From: a virus
DNA length: 64,000 nucleotides
IMG/VR virus record: IMGVR_UViG_3300000101_000008
Coordinates: 37,269 to 101,268 of that record
Reading direction: 5' to 3' (one strand)
The position numbers and the translations under genes are program-made. Under the pieces are notes generated by a model. It worked only from the letters and a program-made list of their open reading frames with translations. It was not told the origin of the DNA and did not search any database. Positions 26,769 through 34,853 of the stretch are shown here, in pieces (position 1 is the stretch's first letter; every line of letters begins with the position of its first letter).

Positions 26769-29700
26769 ATGGCACTAACATCACCAGGAGTACAGGTTAG
26801 CGTAGTAGACGAAAGTTTTTACACACCCGCTGAACCAGGTACAGTACCAATGATATTCGTTGCCACCGCCGCAAATAAAACAAATGGCGCTGGTACGGGT
26901 ATTGCTCCAGGGTCACTGAAAGCAAACGCAGGTAAGCCTTACTTACTAACATCACAGCGTGACCTTACAGAGACATTTGGAGACCCAGTATTTTATACTG
27001 ATACAAATAACAATCCAATACATGCAGGCGAACTTAACGAATATGGTTTGCAAGCGGCTTACTCATTATTAGGTGTAAGCAACAGAGCATTTATTGTAAG
27101 AGCAGATGTTGACTTAGGCGCTTTACAAGCAACAGCAGATGCCCCAAGCGGTGCACCAGCAGATGGCGCACTTTGGACAGATACTGCATCAACAGCATTT
27201 GGTATTTTTGAATGGAATGGTGCGGCAGCATCGACAACAGGCGGACAGAGCTTTGCAGTTAAAACTCCTATTGTAATAACAGACGCAACAAAAACAAGCG
27301 GCTCAACTCCATATACACCAAAAGGTTCAGTAGGCGCAATAGGCGACTATGCTATAACTGCTGGCTTATCAACAATTTACAGAGTATGGTACAAAAACAC
27401 TTCAGGTAACTGGGTACAAGTTGGTTCATCTGCATGGACAGGAACTACACCAAGTGCAACTGGATCAGTTGTTGTAACAGGCGCTACAACATTATTAGAT
27501 ACCGATACTTTAGTACTTGATATAGGTGGTTCTAACTATACACTAACAGCGGCGGCCAGCGGTGGATCAGCTACTTCATTAGATGATATAGTTTCAAACA
27601 GTAACACAGTACTTTCGGGTACAGGTGTTAGTGTAGCAAACCTTAACAGTCAATTAGTAATTTACAATGATGGTTCAGTAGACACACAAATTACTCTTGC
27701 AGAAGGTGCTGGTTCTCCAGGACTTGCAGAGAAATTAGGCTTTACAGTTGGAAACTTTGATATTCCAGCATTAGCAATTGATCCACATACAAGTGTTCCA
27801 CAATGGAAGTCAACAGGCTCAGGTCAAGTTGCTCGTCCAAGTGGAAGTGTATGGCTAAAAACTACAGAACCAAACAGTGGTGCAAGATGGAGAGTAAAAT
27901 CTTACAATGCAGACACAGCACTTTGGGACTTAGTAGACGCACCAATATACGCTTCAAATCAAAGTGCATTATATGCATTAGATAAAGCAGGCGGCGGCGC
28001 TAACTTAGCAAAAGACGCATTGTACGTACAATCTAACTTTACAGAAGCATCAAGCAAATTAGGTGATTTTGTATTATTTAAAAGAGCGGCGGCAGGTGCA
28101 ACTACAATTAAAACTGCAGAAATAGCAACTCAACTTTCAGCAGTTACATATACATTTAAAATAGCAGAAAGTGTTGTAGGTAGTGCGGCATTAGCAACAG
28201 CAATAGAAGTAACATTTACTGCAACAGGTGCAAGTACTGACTCCGACGAAATGGCAGACGGTATTAACAGCGCAGGCTTTACTAATATTGTTGCTTCAGT
28301 AGACTCAACTAACAAAGTTGTAATTGAACACAAATTAGGTGGCGACTTTAGACTTGACAATGGTTCAGGTACAAGCCCACTTACATTAGTAGGTTTAACT
28401 AACGCGGCAACTAACGTATATGACGCTCCAACAGGTGATTCAACTAATGAACTAGTTGCTTCAAACTGGATGCCAGTAACATCAAGTGCTTCACAAGTGT
28501 ACGTAGCATCAGCTAACGCACCAACAAGCACAACAGCAGATGGTACATTATGGTACAGCAGTGTTATTGACGAAGTTGACATGATGGTACACAATGGTAC
28601 AACATGGGTTGGTTATAAAACATTATACAGTTCAAGTAACGGTACAACAGTATCAGCAACACAACCAAGTACTCCAGCAGATCAGGATCTTTGGGTTGAC
28701 ACATCAGACTTAGAAAACTATCCAACAATTTACCGTTGGAACAATGGTGCTCAAGAATGGCAGTTAGTTGACAAATCAGATCAAACTACTGAAGATGGTG
28801 TATTGTTTGCAGATGCACGTTATGGTACAACAGGCGGAACAACAACAGTTGCTCCAACAGGTACTATTACAGACTTATTAACAAGTGACTACTTAGACCC
28901 AGATGCTCCAGATCCAGCACTTTACCCACGTGGTATGCTACTTTGGAACACACGCAGAAGCGGCTTTAACGTTAAGAAATTTGTACGTAACGCAATTGAT
29001 GTTACTGCTGATAACGCAAGAGCAGGTGATGCATCAATGGCAAGTTACTATCCACACAGATGGCAAACAGAGTCAGCTAACCAAGAAGATGGTTCAGGTA
29101 GCTTTGGACGTAAAGCACAGCGTAAAGTTGTTGTACAACAGTTACAGGCTACAATGAATAGTAACGATGACATTAGAGATGACGAATCAAGAATCTTTAA
29201 CTTGATGGCAACTCCAGGTTATCCAGAGCTAATTGGTGAAATGGTTTCACTAAACTTTGATAGAGGATTAAGTGCATTCATCGTAGGTGATTCACCAGCA
29301 AGATTAACATCAGACGCTACTTCATTAAATGAATGGGGTCAGAACGTTGCATTAGCAGTTGAAGATAACGATGACGGACTTGTAAGCAGAGATGAATACT
29401 TAGGTGTATTTTATCCATGGGGCTTTACAAGTGACAACGCAGGTAACAATGTAGTTGTTCCACCAAGTCACATGATGCTAAGAACTATTGCGCTAAGTGA
29501 CCAAGTTAGCTATCCATGGTTTGCACCAGCAGGTACAAGACGTGGCGGCATTACAAATGCTACAGCAACAGGGTTTATTGATAACGAAGGCGAATTTAAT
29601 TCAATAGCATTAAACGAAGGACAACGTGATACACTTTATGCAGTAAGCGTTAACCCAATTACATTCATTAACGGCGCAGGCTTAGTTGCATATGGTCAAA

Positions 29701-30047
29701 AGACTCGTGCAAGAGGTGCAAGCTCATTAGATAGAATTAACGTAGCACGTTTGGTAATTTACTTACGTGGACAGTTAAACAAATTAGCTAAACCATATAT
29801 CTTTGAACCAAATGATAAGATCACACGTGATCAGATCAAACAGTCCGCAGAGAGCTTATGTTTAGAGTTAGTTGGTGCAAGAGCATTATATGACTTCTTA
29901 GTTGTATGTGACGAAAGCAACAACACTCCAGCTAGAATTGATCGTAACGAGCTTTACTTAGATATAGCGATAGAACCAGTCAAAGCAGTAGAGTTTATTT
30001 ACATTCCACTACGTTTGAAAAATACTGGTGAGATAGCAGGCTTGTAA
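26769..30047 (+). CDS. gp18: Tail sheath protein gp18 with large inserted modules
   Basis: This is the contractile sheath subunit. The N-terminus has the sheath start SPGVQVSVVDESFYTPAE. The C-terminal ~270 residues contain WFAPAGTRRGG, LYAVSVNPITFINGAG, LVIYLRGQLNKLAKPYIFEPN and AIEPVKAVEFIYIPLRLKNTG, as in T4-like sheaths. At 1,092 residues it is far longer than T4 gp18 (659). The extra length lies between about residues 120 and 690. It carries four modules of the form PxxxxDGxLW...WNGxxW (about residues 120-155, 353-392, 580-617 and 628-667), like those of phage fibres, probably displayed on the outside of the sheath. AATAGGAG precedes the ATG. Confidence 0.9.
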   Translation: MALTSPGVQVSVVDESFYTPAEPGTVPMIFVATAANKTNGAGTGIAPGSLKANAGKPYLLTSQRDLTETFGDPVFYTDTNNNPIHAGELNEYGLQAAYSLLGVSNRAFIVRADVDLGALQATADAPSGAPADGALWTDTASTAFGIFEWNGAAASTTGGQSFAVKTPIVITDATKTSGSTPYTPKGSVGAIGDYAITAGLSTIYRVWYKNTSGNWVQVGSSAWTGTTPSATGSVVVTGATTLLDTDTLVLDIGGSNYTLTAAASGGSATSLDDIVSNSNTVLSGTGVSVANLNSQLVIYNDGSVDTQITLAEGAGSPGLAEKLGFTVGNFDIPALAIDPHTSVPQWKSTGSGQVARPSGSVWLKTTEPNSGARWRVKSYNADTALWDLVDAPIYASNQSALYALDKAGGGANLAKDALYVQSNFTEASSKLGDFVLFKRAAAGATTIKTAEIATQLSAVTYTFKIAESVVGSAALATAIEVTFTATGASTDSDEMADGINSAGFTNIVASVDSTNKVVIEHKLGGDFRLDNGSGTSPLTLVGLTNAATNVYDAPTGDSTNELVASNWMPVTSSASQVYVASANAPTSTTADGTLWYSSVIDEVDMMVHNGTTWVGYKTLYSSSNGTTVSATQPSTPADQDLWVDTSDLENYPTIYRWNNGAQEWQLVDKSDQTTEDGVLFADARYGTTGGTTTVAPTGTITDLLTSDYLDPDAPDPALYPRGMLLWNTRRSGFNVKKFVRNAIDVTADNARAGDASMASYYPHRWQTESANQEDGSGSFGRKAQRKVVVQQLQATMNSNDDIRDDESRIFNLMATPGYPELIGEMVSLNFDRGLSAFIVGDSPARLTSDATSLNEWGQNVALAVEDNDDGLVSRDEYLGVFYPWGFTSDNAGNNVVVPPSHMMLRTIALSDQVSYPWFAPAGTRRGGITNATATGFIDNEGEFNSIALNEGQRDTLYAVSVNPITFINGAGLVAYGQKTRARGASSLDRINVARLVIYLRGQLNKLAKPYIFEPNDKITRDQIKQSAESLCLELVGARALYDFLVVCDESNNTPARIDRNELYLDIAIEPVKAVEFIYIPLRLKNTGEIAGL

Positions 30048-30051
30048 AGAT

Positions 30052-30059
30052 GATAAATA
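30052..30059 (+). promoter_or_regulatory. Late-type promoter box GATAAATA before gp19
   Basis: GATGATAAATATATA lies directly after the gp18 stop. The predicted start near 30065 gives a 21-base leader with TTAGGAGC before the gp19 ATG. It would let the tube be expressed above the sheath. Confidence 0.6.
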
Positions 30060-30085
30060 TATATAACAAATTAGGAGCAAAGTAA

Positions 30086-30724
30086 ATGGCTATTTCATCA
30101 TTATCAAAAATCACAGTTCCATTAGCTTCGGATGCAAGTAACTCTACCCAAGGGTTACTTATGCCAAAACTCCAGTATCGCTTTAGAGTGTCACTGGAAA
30201 ACTTTGGTGTAAGTGCAGGCGAAGTTACTGAACTAACAAAACAGGTTCAGGATGTTACTAGACCAAACGTAAGCTTCGAGACAATGACTGTTGACGTATA
30301 TAACTCAAGAGTTTATCTTGCAGGTAAACATACCTGGGAAGCTATTACACTTACTTTAAGAGACGATGCTACTGGTGCTGTACAAAAACTAGTTGGTGAA
30401 CAACTACAAAGACAGTTCGATTTTATGGAACAGTCAAGTGCGGCAAGCGGAATTGATTATAAGTTTGTAACTAGAATCGAAATTCTAGACGGTGGTAACG
30501 GTAACTACGCACCAGAAACATTAGAAACTTTTGAACTATACGGTTGTTACTTAGAAAGTGCAAATTACAATTCATTAGCATACAGTGCTAACGAACCAGT
30601 AACAGTTGCATTAACAGTTAAGTACGACAATGCTATCCAAACATCAGGCGCAAGCGGTGGTGGAGTAGGTACTGCTATTGGAAGATCAGTAGCGGCTATA
30701 GCAAGTACAACTGGCGCAAGCTAA
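30086..30724 (+). CDS. gp19: Tail tube protein gp19
   Basis: This 212-residue protein is of the gp19 family. The N-terminus has LMPKLQYRFRVSLENFG, followed by VQDVTRPNVSFETMTVDVYNS and TWEAITLTLRDD. Later come the RIEILDGGNG and ETFELYGCYLESANYNSLAYS segments that make the tube beta-barrel. T4 gp19 is 163 residues; the extra length is mainly a Gly/Ser/Ala-rich C-terminal tail. It stacks inside the sheath to form the DNA channel. It follows gp18 with its own late-type box and ends at a strong terminator. Confidence 0.9.
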   Translation: MAISSLSKITVPLASDASNSTQGLLMPKLQYRFRVSLENFGVSAGEVTELTKQVQDVTRPNVSFETMTVDVYNSRVYLAGKHTWEAITLTLRDDATGAVQKLVGEQLQRQFDFMEQSSAASGIDYKFVTRIEILDGGNGNYAPETLETFELYGCYLESANYNSLAYSANEPVTVALTVKYDNAIQTSGASGGGVGTAIGRSVAAIASTTGAS

Positions 30725-30753
30725 GTTACTTAATAGTACAACAAATTAGGATT

Positions 30754-30775
30754 AGGGGCTTCATTGCCCCTTTTT
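30754..30775 (+). terminator. Intrinsic terminator after gp19
   Basis: The stem AGGGGC (30754-30759) pairs with GCCCCT (30766-30771), with a TTCATT loop and a T run to 30775. It ends the gp18/gp19 unit; the next gene has its own late box. Confidence 0.85.
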
Positions 30776-30801
30776 CATTTTATACGCAGTTAATAACATT
30801 G

Positions 30802-30809
30802 GATAAATA
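30802..30809 (+). promoter_or_regulatory. Late-type box GATAAATA, leaderless position
   Basis: GGATAAATATTAGTATGG: the box ends 6 bases before the ATG at 30815, so the predicted transcription start is the A of the start codon. No ribosome site is present. Confidence 0.6.
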
Positions 30810-30814
30810 TTAGT

Positions 30815-32230
30815 ATGGCGAACATATTCAATGGATTCTTAGATAACTTAGTAAACGGCGCACTTAGTCCAAAGGGCGACATGGCCGACTATTCACATGC
30901 GGCACGTTTATTCACAGACGACAACTTTCGTTTAGCTCCCAAACAAAAGTTTCTATATCATGTAACACTTAATTTAAATGACAACGTAGTAAACAAAGTA
31001 TTACCAGGTTGGGTTGGCAGACATACTAATGAAGTTAATATGCTTGTTAAAAGTGTAACTATGCCTAGTTATGATATAACAACTGAAACTAAGAACAAAT
31101 ACAATCGTAAAAAGAATGTACAAACACGTATAGATTATTCACCTGTAAATATTGTATTCCACGATGATAACAATAGCATAACAACACAGTTATGGACAGC
31201 ATACTATAACTATATGTTTAGAGACGGTACATATGGTAGCAGAGATGGCGCAGGAGCACCAAATCAAAGTGCAAGACCATATGATAGATTTAATGCGTAC
31301 AAAGGTAGTACACAGAACGGTGACCGCTTTGGTTTAGATAACAATCAATACGAACCGTTTTTTACAAGTATACAAATATCACAGTTAGCAAGACATCAAT
31401 ATCTTACGCTAACATTAGTAAACCCAATTATTGAAAAATGGTCACACGATACACTTGATAATTCAGCAAGTGCTGAGCCTGTGCAGAATACAATGACAGT
31501 AGCATACGAAAGTGTATTTTATGCAGACGGTGCTATTGTAGAAGGATCAACACCTAAAGGGTTTGCAACAGAACATTATGATTCAACACCTAGTCCAATT
31601 GCCGCAGGTAGTGGCGGAAGCCTATTTGGTAGCTCGGGTGTACTAGCAGGCGGTGTTAGTGTGCTAGGAGATTTAGCAGGCGGTAAAGCAGACTTAGGTA
31701 CATTACTTACAGCGGCACGTACAGTTAAAAACGCTAAGAAACTTACTAAAGAAGGTTTGCGTAACGAAGCATATCAAGTTGCAGGACAAACTATTAGAAC
31801 AGCAACAGGAACTAACGTAAGTGGACTTGCTAATACTAGTTTTCCAAAATCCGGTGGCAAAGGTACACAAACAACTGAAGCAAAAGCAATTACAACTGTT
31901 AAGCAAAACAAACAAATAGATACAGCAGAATTACAAACAGCACTAGCCAATAATGCAGAACTAAAAGACTTAGTTGCAGAAAGAGCTGTTGCAATTGGTG
32001 CAGTAAGTACACTAGCAGGGTATAATATAGGTAATGCCGCAGGACTTGGAGCGTACGATAACCTTACTGTAAACGAAAAAACAATAGTTAAAACAGAAGT
32101 TGATCAATTACTATCTAATGAAGATCCCAAGATGTTATCCATTACCAACTCCATAGTCACTAAATACAGAGAGTCACAAGCAGGCAGTAGTACTATTGCC
32201 GCACAAAAGAATCCATTAGGAAACGTATAA
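30815..32230 (+). CDS. Tail-tube-like / baseplate tube protein
   Basis: This 471-residue protein's first ~240 residues show the tube-like pattern KFLYHVTLNLND, VKSVTMPSYDITTETKNKYNRK and SPVNIVFHDDNNS, then YLTLTLVNPIIEKWSHDTLD. These resemble gp19-fold proteins such as the T4 tube initiators gp48 and gp54. The last ~200 residues are Ala/Thr/Lys-rich and helical. It lies directly after gp19. A tube-initiator or baseplate-hub role is likely but not certain; which T4 gene it replaces cannot be told by eye. The start has a late box 6 bases upstream and no ribosome site. Confidence 0.6.
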   Translation: MANIFNGFLDNLVNGALSPKGDMADYSHAARLFTDDNFRLAPKQKFLYHVTLNLNDNVVNKVLPGWVGRHTNEVNMLVKSVTMPSYDITTETKNKYNRKKNVQTRIDYSPVNIVFHDDNNSITTQLWTAYYNYMFRDGTYGSRDGAGAPNQSARPYDRFNAYKGSTQNGDRFGLDNNQYEPFFTSIQISQLARHQYLTLTLVNPIIEKWSHDTLDNSASAEPVQNTMTVAYESVFYADGAIVEGSTPKGFATEHYDSTPSPIAAGSGGSLFGSSGVLAGGVSVLGDLAGGKADLGTLLTAARTVKNAKKLTKEGLRNEAYQVAGQTIRTATGTNVSGLANTSFPKSGGKGTQTTEAKAITTVKQNKQIDTAELQTALANNAELKDLVAERAVAIGAVSTLAGYNIGNAAGLGAYDNLTVNEKTIVKTEVDQLLSNEDPKMLSITNSIVTKYRESQAGSSTIAAQKNPLGNV

Positions 32231-32231
32231 T

Positions 32232-32600
32232 ATGGCAAACAATTTACCAGCAGTTCCAGCACAAGATAGCGGTGCAGAAGTTAAAGAATTTTTCAATCAA
32301 TACTTAACAGAAAAAACTTCTTATCCGGCAAATGATGTTGACGCAGTAATAGGCTTTTTTGAAAATAGAGGTTTCGAAAAATCAAGTGCTATTGCAGTAG
32401 GTACAGCAATCTTAAATCAAGCAAAAGTAGATGACATAAATGTGTTTGAACTTATTGATACACTAAAAGGTATTAACTCAACACAGATGAGTGATATCAT
32501 TGCTAACGTACTAAACTACAGTAGAGAAAAAACAAGCACACTTGGATTTAAAGTAACTTCAAATTACGAAAAAATTGAAAAGCGAAACATCATATACTAA
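32232..32600 (+). CDS. Hypothetical virion-assembly protein
   Basis: This is a 122-residue, mostly helical protein with a short acidic N-terminus and a middle containing FFENRGFEKSSAIAVGTAIL and INVFELIDTLKGINSTQM. It starts two bases after the stop of the tube-like gene, so it is coupled to it. It precedes gp4, placing it among tail and head completion genes. I do not recognise it; a small assembly or connector role would fit the context. Confidence 0.6.
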   Translation: MANNLPAVPAQDSGAEVKEFFNQYLTEKTSYPANDVDAVIGFFENRGFEKSSAIAVGTAILNQAKVDDINVFELIDTLKGINSTQMSDIIANVLNYSREKTSTLGFKVTSNYEKIEKRNIIY

Positions 32601-32606
32601 AATGCC

Positions 32607-33044
32607 ATGGGAAGATTTGCACAGGGAAAATATAGTCTCAAAAATCCTGAGAAGTATATAGGTACAAAGACACCAACTTATAGAAGTAGTTGGGAGTTTA
32701 CGTTTATGCGATTTTGCGACGAACACCCAAGTGTTGCTAAATGGGCAAGTGAAGCAATTAAAATTCCATATAAGAATCCATTAACCGGAAAGCATACAAT
32801 ATATGTTCCGGACTTCTTTATTGCATACGCAGACCGTAAAGGAAAGCAACGTGTAGAACTAATAGAAGTAAAGCCAGAGAATCAAGCAGTAAAAGAAAAA
32901 CTAGGCCGTAGTAAACATAACCAGGCTTCTTGGGTAGTTAACCAAGCAAAATGGGAAGCCGCAAGGGCATACTGTAAACAAAAAGGTATATTCTTTAGAG
33001 TCATAACAGAAAAAGATATATTCCACAACGGTAAAAGACGATAA
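32607..33044 (+). CDS. gp4: Head completion protein gp4
   Basis: This 145-residue protein has the conserved gp4 pattern: a GKYSLKNPEKYIG start, YRSSWEFTFMRFCDEHPSV, KIPYKNPLTGKHTIYVPDFF and VELIEVKPENQ. The PDFF and EVKP motifs are nuclease-like (PD-(D/E)xK): D in VPDFF, then E and K in IEVKP. T4 gp4 (about 150 residues) is needed for head-tail joining and protects or trims DNA ends. Length matches. It sits seven bases after the previous gene and 31 bases before gp16. Confidence 0.85.
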   Translation: MGRFAQGKYSLKNPEKYIGTKTPTYRSSWEFTFMRFCDEHPSVAKWASEAIKIPYKNPLTGKHTIYVPDFFIAYADRKGKQRVELIEVKPENQAVKEKLGRSKHNQASWVVNQAKWEAARAYCKQKGIFFRVITEKDIFHNGKRR

Positions 33045-33047
33045 ATA
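33040..33047 (+). promoter_or_regulatory. Late-type promoter box GATAAATA before gp16
   Basis: GACGATAAATAATAG overlaps the stop codon of gp4. The predicted start near 33053 leaves a leader of 22 bases before the gp16 ATG, including TATAGGAC. Confidence 0.55.
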
Positions 33048-33074
33048 ATAGTAGCATATAATGGTATAGGACAC

Positions 33075-33575
33075 ATGACCAAAAAACTAGAAGATTTACT
33101 CAACATGCCTGATTCAAAAGAAATTATACAACAGGCAGAGAAACAAGAAAAAGCACAAACAAAACACGAAGTAGCTCATGAAGATAGCTTTCGTGATATA
33201 GCAGAGTTTGATAAAATTACAAGCGCATTACCAGCTGTTAAAGGCTTAGGTGATAAAGCAGATAGTGAGTTAAATGAAATAGCAGATAAAGCACTTGAAG
33301 CATATGACGATTTAATGAATCTTGGTATGAATGTAGAAAGCCGTTACAGTGGTAGAGTATTTGAAGTTGCAGGCGGACTGCTTAAAACAGGACTAGATGC
33401 AAAAGTAGCAAAACTTAATAATAAGTTAAAAATGGTTGAACTACAACTTAGAAAAGAAAAGCAAGATAAAGACGGTGGCATTAGTGAAGACGGTATGATT
33501 GCTGGAGAAGGCTATGTTGTAACAGATCGCAATAGCCTCTTAGAAAAGCTCAAAGGACTCGATAAGGATAAATAA
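33075..33575 (+). CDS. gp16: Terminase small subunit gp16
   Basis: This 166-residue protein is of the T4 gp16 type. It is highly charged and helical, with the central signature LGDKADSELNEIADKALEAY and the following DLMNLGMNVESRYSGRVFEVAGGLLKTGLDAK region that builds the oligomeric ring. T4 gp16 is 164 residues. It recognises DNA and regulates gp17 during headful packaging. Unlike in T4, gp17 does not follow directly; two other genes intervene. The start has a late-type box upstream. Confidence 0.9.
   Translation: MTKKLEDLLNMPDSKEIIQQAEKQEKAQTKHEVAHEDSFRDIAEFDKITSALPAVKGLGDKADSELNEIADKALEAYDDLMNLGMNVESRYSGRVFEVAGGLLKTGLDAKVAKLNNKLKMVELQLRKEKQDKDGGISEDGMIAGEGYVVTDRNSLLEKLKGLDKDK
33567..33574 (+). 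promoter_or_regulatory. Late-type promoter box GATAAATA
   Basis: AAGGATAAATAACTT overlaps the gp16 stop codon and lies 21 bases before the ATG at 33595. AGGA in the leader is spaced 8 bases from that ATG. Confidence 0.55.
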
Positions 33576-33594
33576 CTTATATAGGATGGATAAT

Positions 33595-34107
33595 ATGGAA
33601 ACACGATTTCAAGAATTGCTAAACGAGTCTAAAAAGACTTATGCATTTAAAATAGGTATTGCAGGTGTTTTGCCTGAAGGTTGCGAAGAAAGCATCAAAA
33701 CATGCTTACAAAAGTATGATGTTGCTAGTATGAGCAAAGGTAAAAAGACACCTATTACAGAGCGTCCATTAGATTTTCCACAGTTGGAAAACATGGAAGT
33801 TACTTACTTTGAAGTCGAACTTAACTATCCTTCCACACAACAAGTTTTACAAGAGTATATTGGACAGTGCTGTAGCATAGACCAAGCACATATTATTGTA
33901 AGAAATCCATTAGAGATGCAAGAGAAATATCAGGAAATGCCTGAGGACAATGTATATCAATCAAAGTTAACAACAGAAGACATGGGTGGCGAAAGCGCAC
34001 AAGACTCAGTTGGTGAAAACAGAGTAATGGAATTATTGAAAGAACTTGAAAAAGTAAAAACAGAACGTGAGCACGATCCAAGTGCGGCGGTATCGGAGAC
34101 AAACTAA
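33595..34107 (+). CDS. Conserved marine T4-like structural hypothetical protein
   Basis: This 170-residue protein starts METRFQELLNESKKTYAFKIG. It contains GCEESIKTCLQKYDVASMSKGK, RPLDFPQLENMEVTYFEVELN and a LTTEDMGGESAQDSVGENR segment, all familiar from a hypothetical family near head genes in cyanophages. The ATG at 33595 was preferred over 33586 because AGGA then sits 8 bases away; from 33586 it would overlap the codon. Function unknown; head-related by association with gp16 and gp17. It overlaps the next gene by one base. Confidence 0.7.
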   Translation: METRFQELLNESKKTYAFKIGIAGVLPEGCEESIKTCLQKYDVASMSKGKKTPITERPLDFPQLENMEVTYFEVELNYPSTQQVLQEYIGQCCSIDQAHIIVRNPLEMQEKYQEMPEDNVYQSKLTTEDMGGESAQDSVGENRVMELLKELEKVKTEREHDPSAAVSETN

Positions 34108-34799
34108 TGAATATGAAAAAGTTAATAGAGTCGATTGATGTTGCACAGGAAGGCTTACCAATGCCTATGCCTGGTACAGCACCTGAGATGGACAAAGGTA
34201 ACCCAGTAACAATGAATGTTAACATGAATGCAAGCGGCAAAGAACATGTTGCAGATTTAATTGATATGATGAAAAACGCAGGCATGGAAGGCGCAAAAGA
34301 AGTCGGCGCTGAGATTATGCCAATGCGTAGAGATATGGAAAGACTACGTGATATAGTTAAAGGTCCAGACATGGAAAAAGACATGGATGATCTTAAACCA
34401 GGCATGCAAGATGAGCCATGTGATAATTGCGGTAAGCAACATGTTGGTGCAAGTAGTTGTAATGATGACATTGAAATGGATGACGAAGCAGTTGCAGACG
34501 AAGCATATGCTAACGAGCCAGATGAAAAATACAGTGCAATAGACGATGTAATTAATTCAGGCGATGATTTACATAAGTCTAAAGCGGCATATCCTGCAAC
34601 ACAGGGTGGCGACAATCCAATGGCGTTACAAGACGAAATTAAAGAAAAATTAGCGGCTAGACTTAAAGAGTTAATGGCTGGCGATGTAGAAGAAGCAGGC
34701 GACCACGATCATGAAGAAGGCGAAGAACATGATTGTCCAGAATGCGGCGCTCCAGGCAAAACGAAGTTAATGGCTTGTAGCTCTTGCGGCTGTAGTTAA
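34107..34799 (+). CDS. Acidic zinc-ribbon protein of the head region
   Basis: This 230-residue, acidic, Met-rich protein has a VTMNVNMNASGKEHVADLI segment near the N-terminus. Two Cys clusters follow: CDNCGKQHVGASSC (about residues 105-118) and CPECGAPGKTKLMACSSCGC at the very C-terminus, both shaped like zinc ribbons. The middle is a low-complexity acidic region. It overlaps the previous gene by one base (TAATG) and precedes a terminator and gp17. Possible roles are an internal head protein or scaffold partner; no proof is visible. Confidence 0.6.
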   Translation: MNMKKLIESIDVAQEGLPMPMPGTAPEMDKGNPVTMNVNMNASGKEHVADLIDMMKNAGMEGAKEVGAEIMPMRRDMERLRDIVKGPDMEKDMDDLKPGMQDEPCDNCGKQHVGASSCNDDIEMDDEAVADEAYANEPDEKYSAIDDVINSGDDLHKSKAAYPATQGGDNPMALQDEIKEKLAARLKELMAGDVEEAGDHDHEEGEEHDCPECGAPGKTKLMACSSCGCS

Positions 34800-34813
34800 A
34801 ATACACAAAATTC

Positions 34814-34840
34814 AATAGGGCTTCCGGGCCCTATTTTTTT
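34814..34840 (+). terminator. Intrinsic terminator before gp17
   Basis: The stem TAGGGC (34816-34821) pairs with GCCCTA (34828-34833), extended by AA/TT, with a TTCCGG loop and a seven-base T run. It separates the gp16 unit from gp17. Confidence 0.85.
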
Positions 34841-34843
34841 GAG

Positions 34844-34849
34844 TAAATA
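34844..34849 (+). promoter_or_regulatory. Late-type box TAAATA touching the gp17 start
   Basis: GAGTAAATACAGTATGAG: the box ends 5 bases before the gp17 ATG, right after the terminator T run. The 16 bases GTAAATACAGTATGAG are identical to the HNH gene start on the minus strand at 26649-26664. Confidence 0.5.
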
Positions 34850-34853
34850 CAGT

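Noticed and set aside
33893-34615. Minus-strand ORF of 240 codons opposite the zinc-ribbon gene
   Set aside because: Its sequence is the Ser/Pro/Ile-rich mirror of an acidic, Met-rich gene, and a terminator and gene overlaps support the plus-strand reading.
34839-34853. TTG start for gp17 at 34839
   Set aside because: It lies in the T run of the terminator; the ATG at 34854 is directly downstream of the late box.
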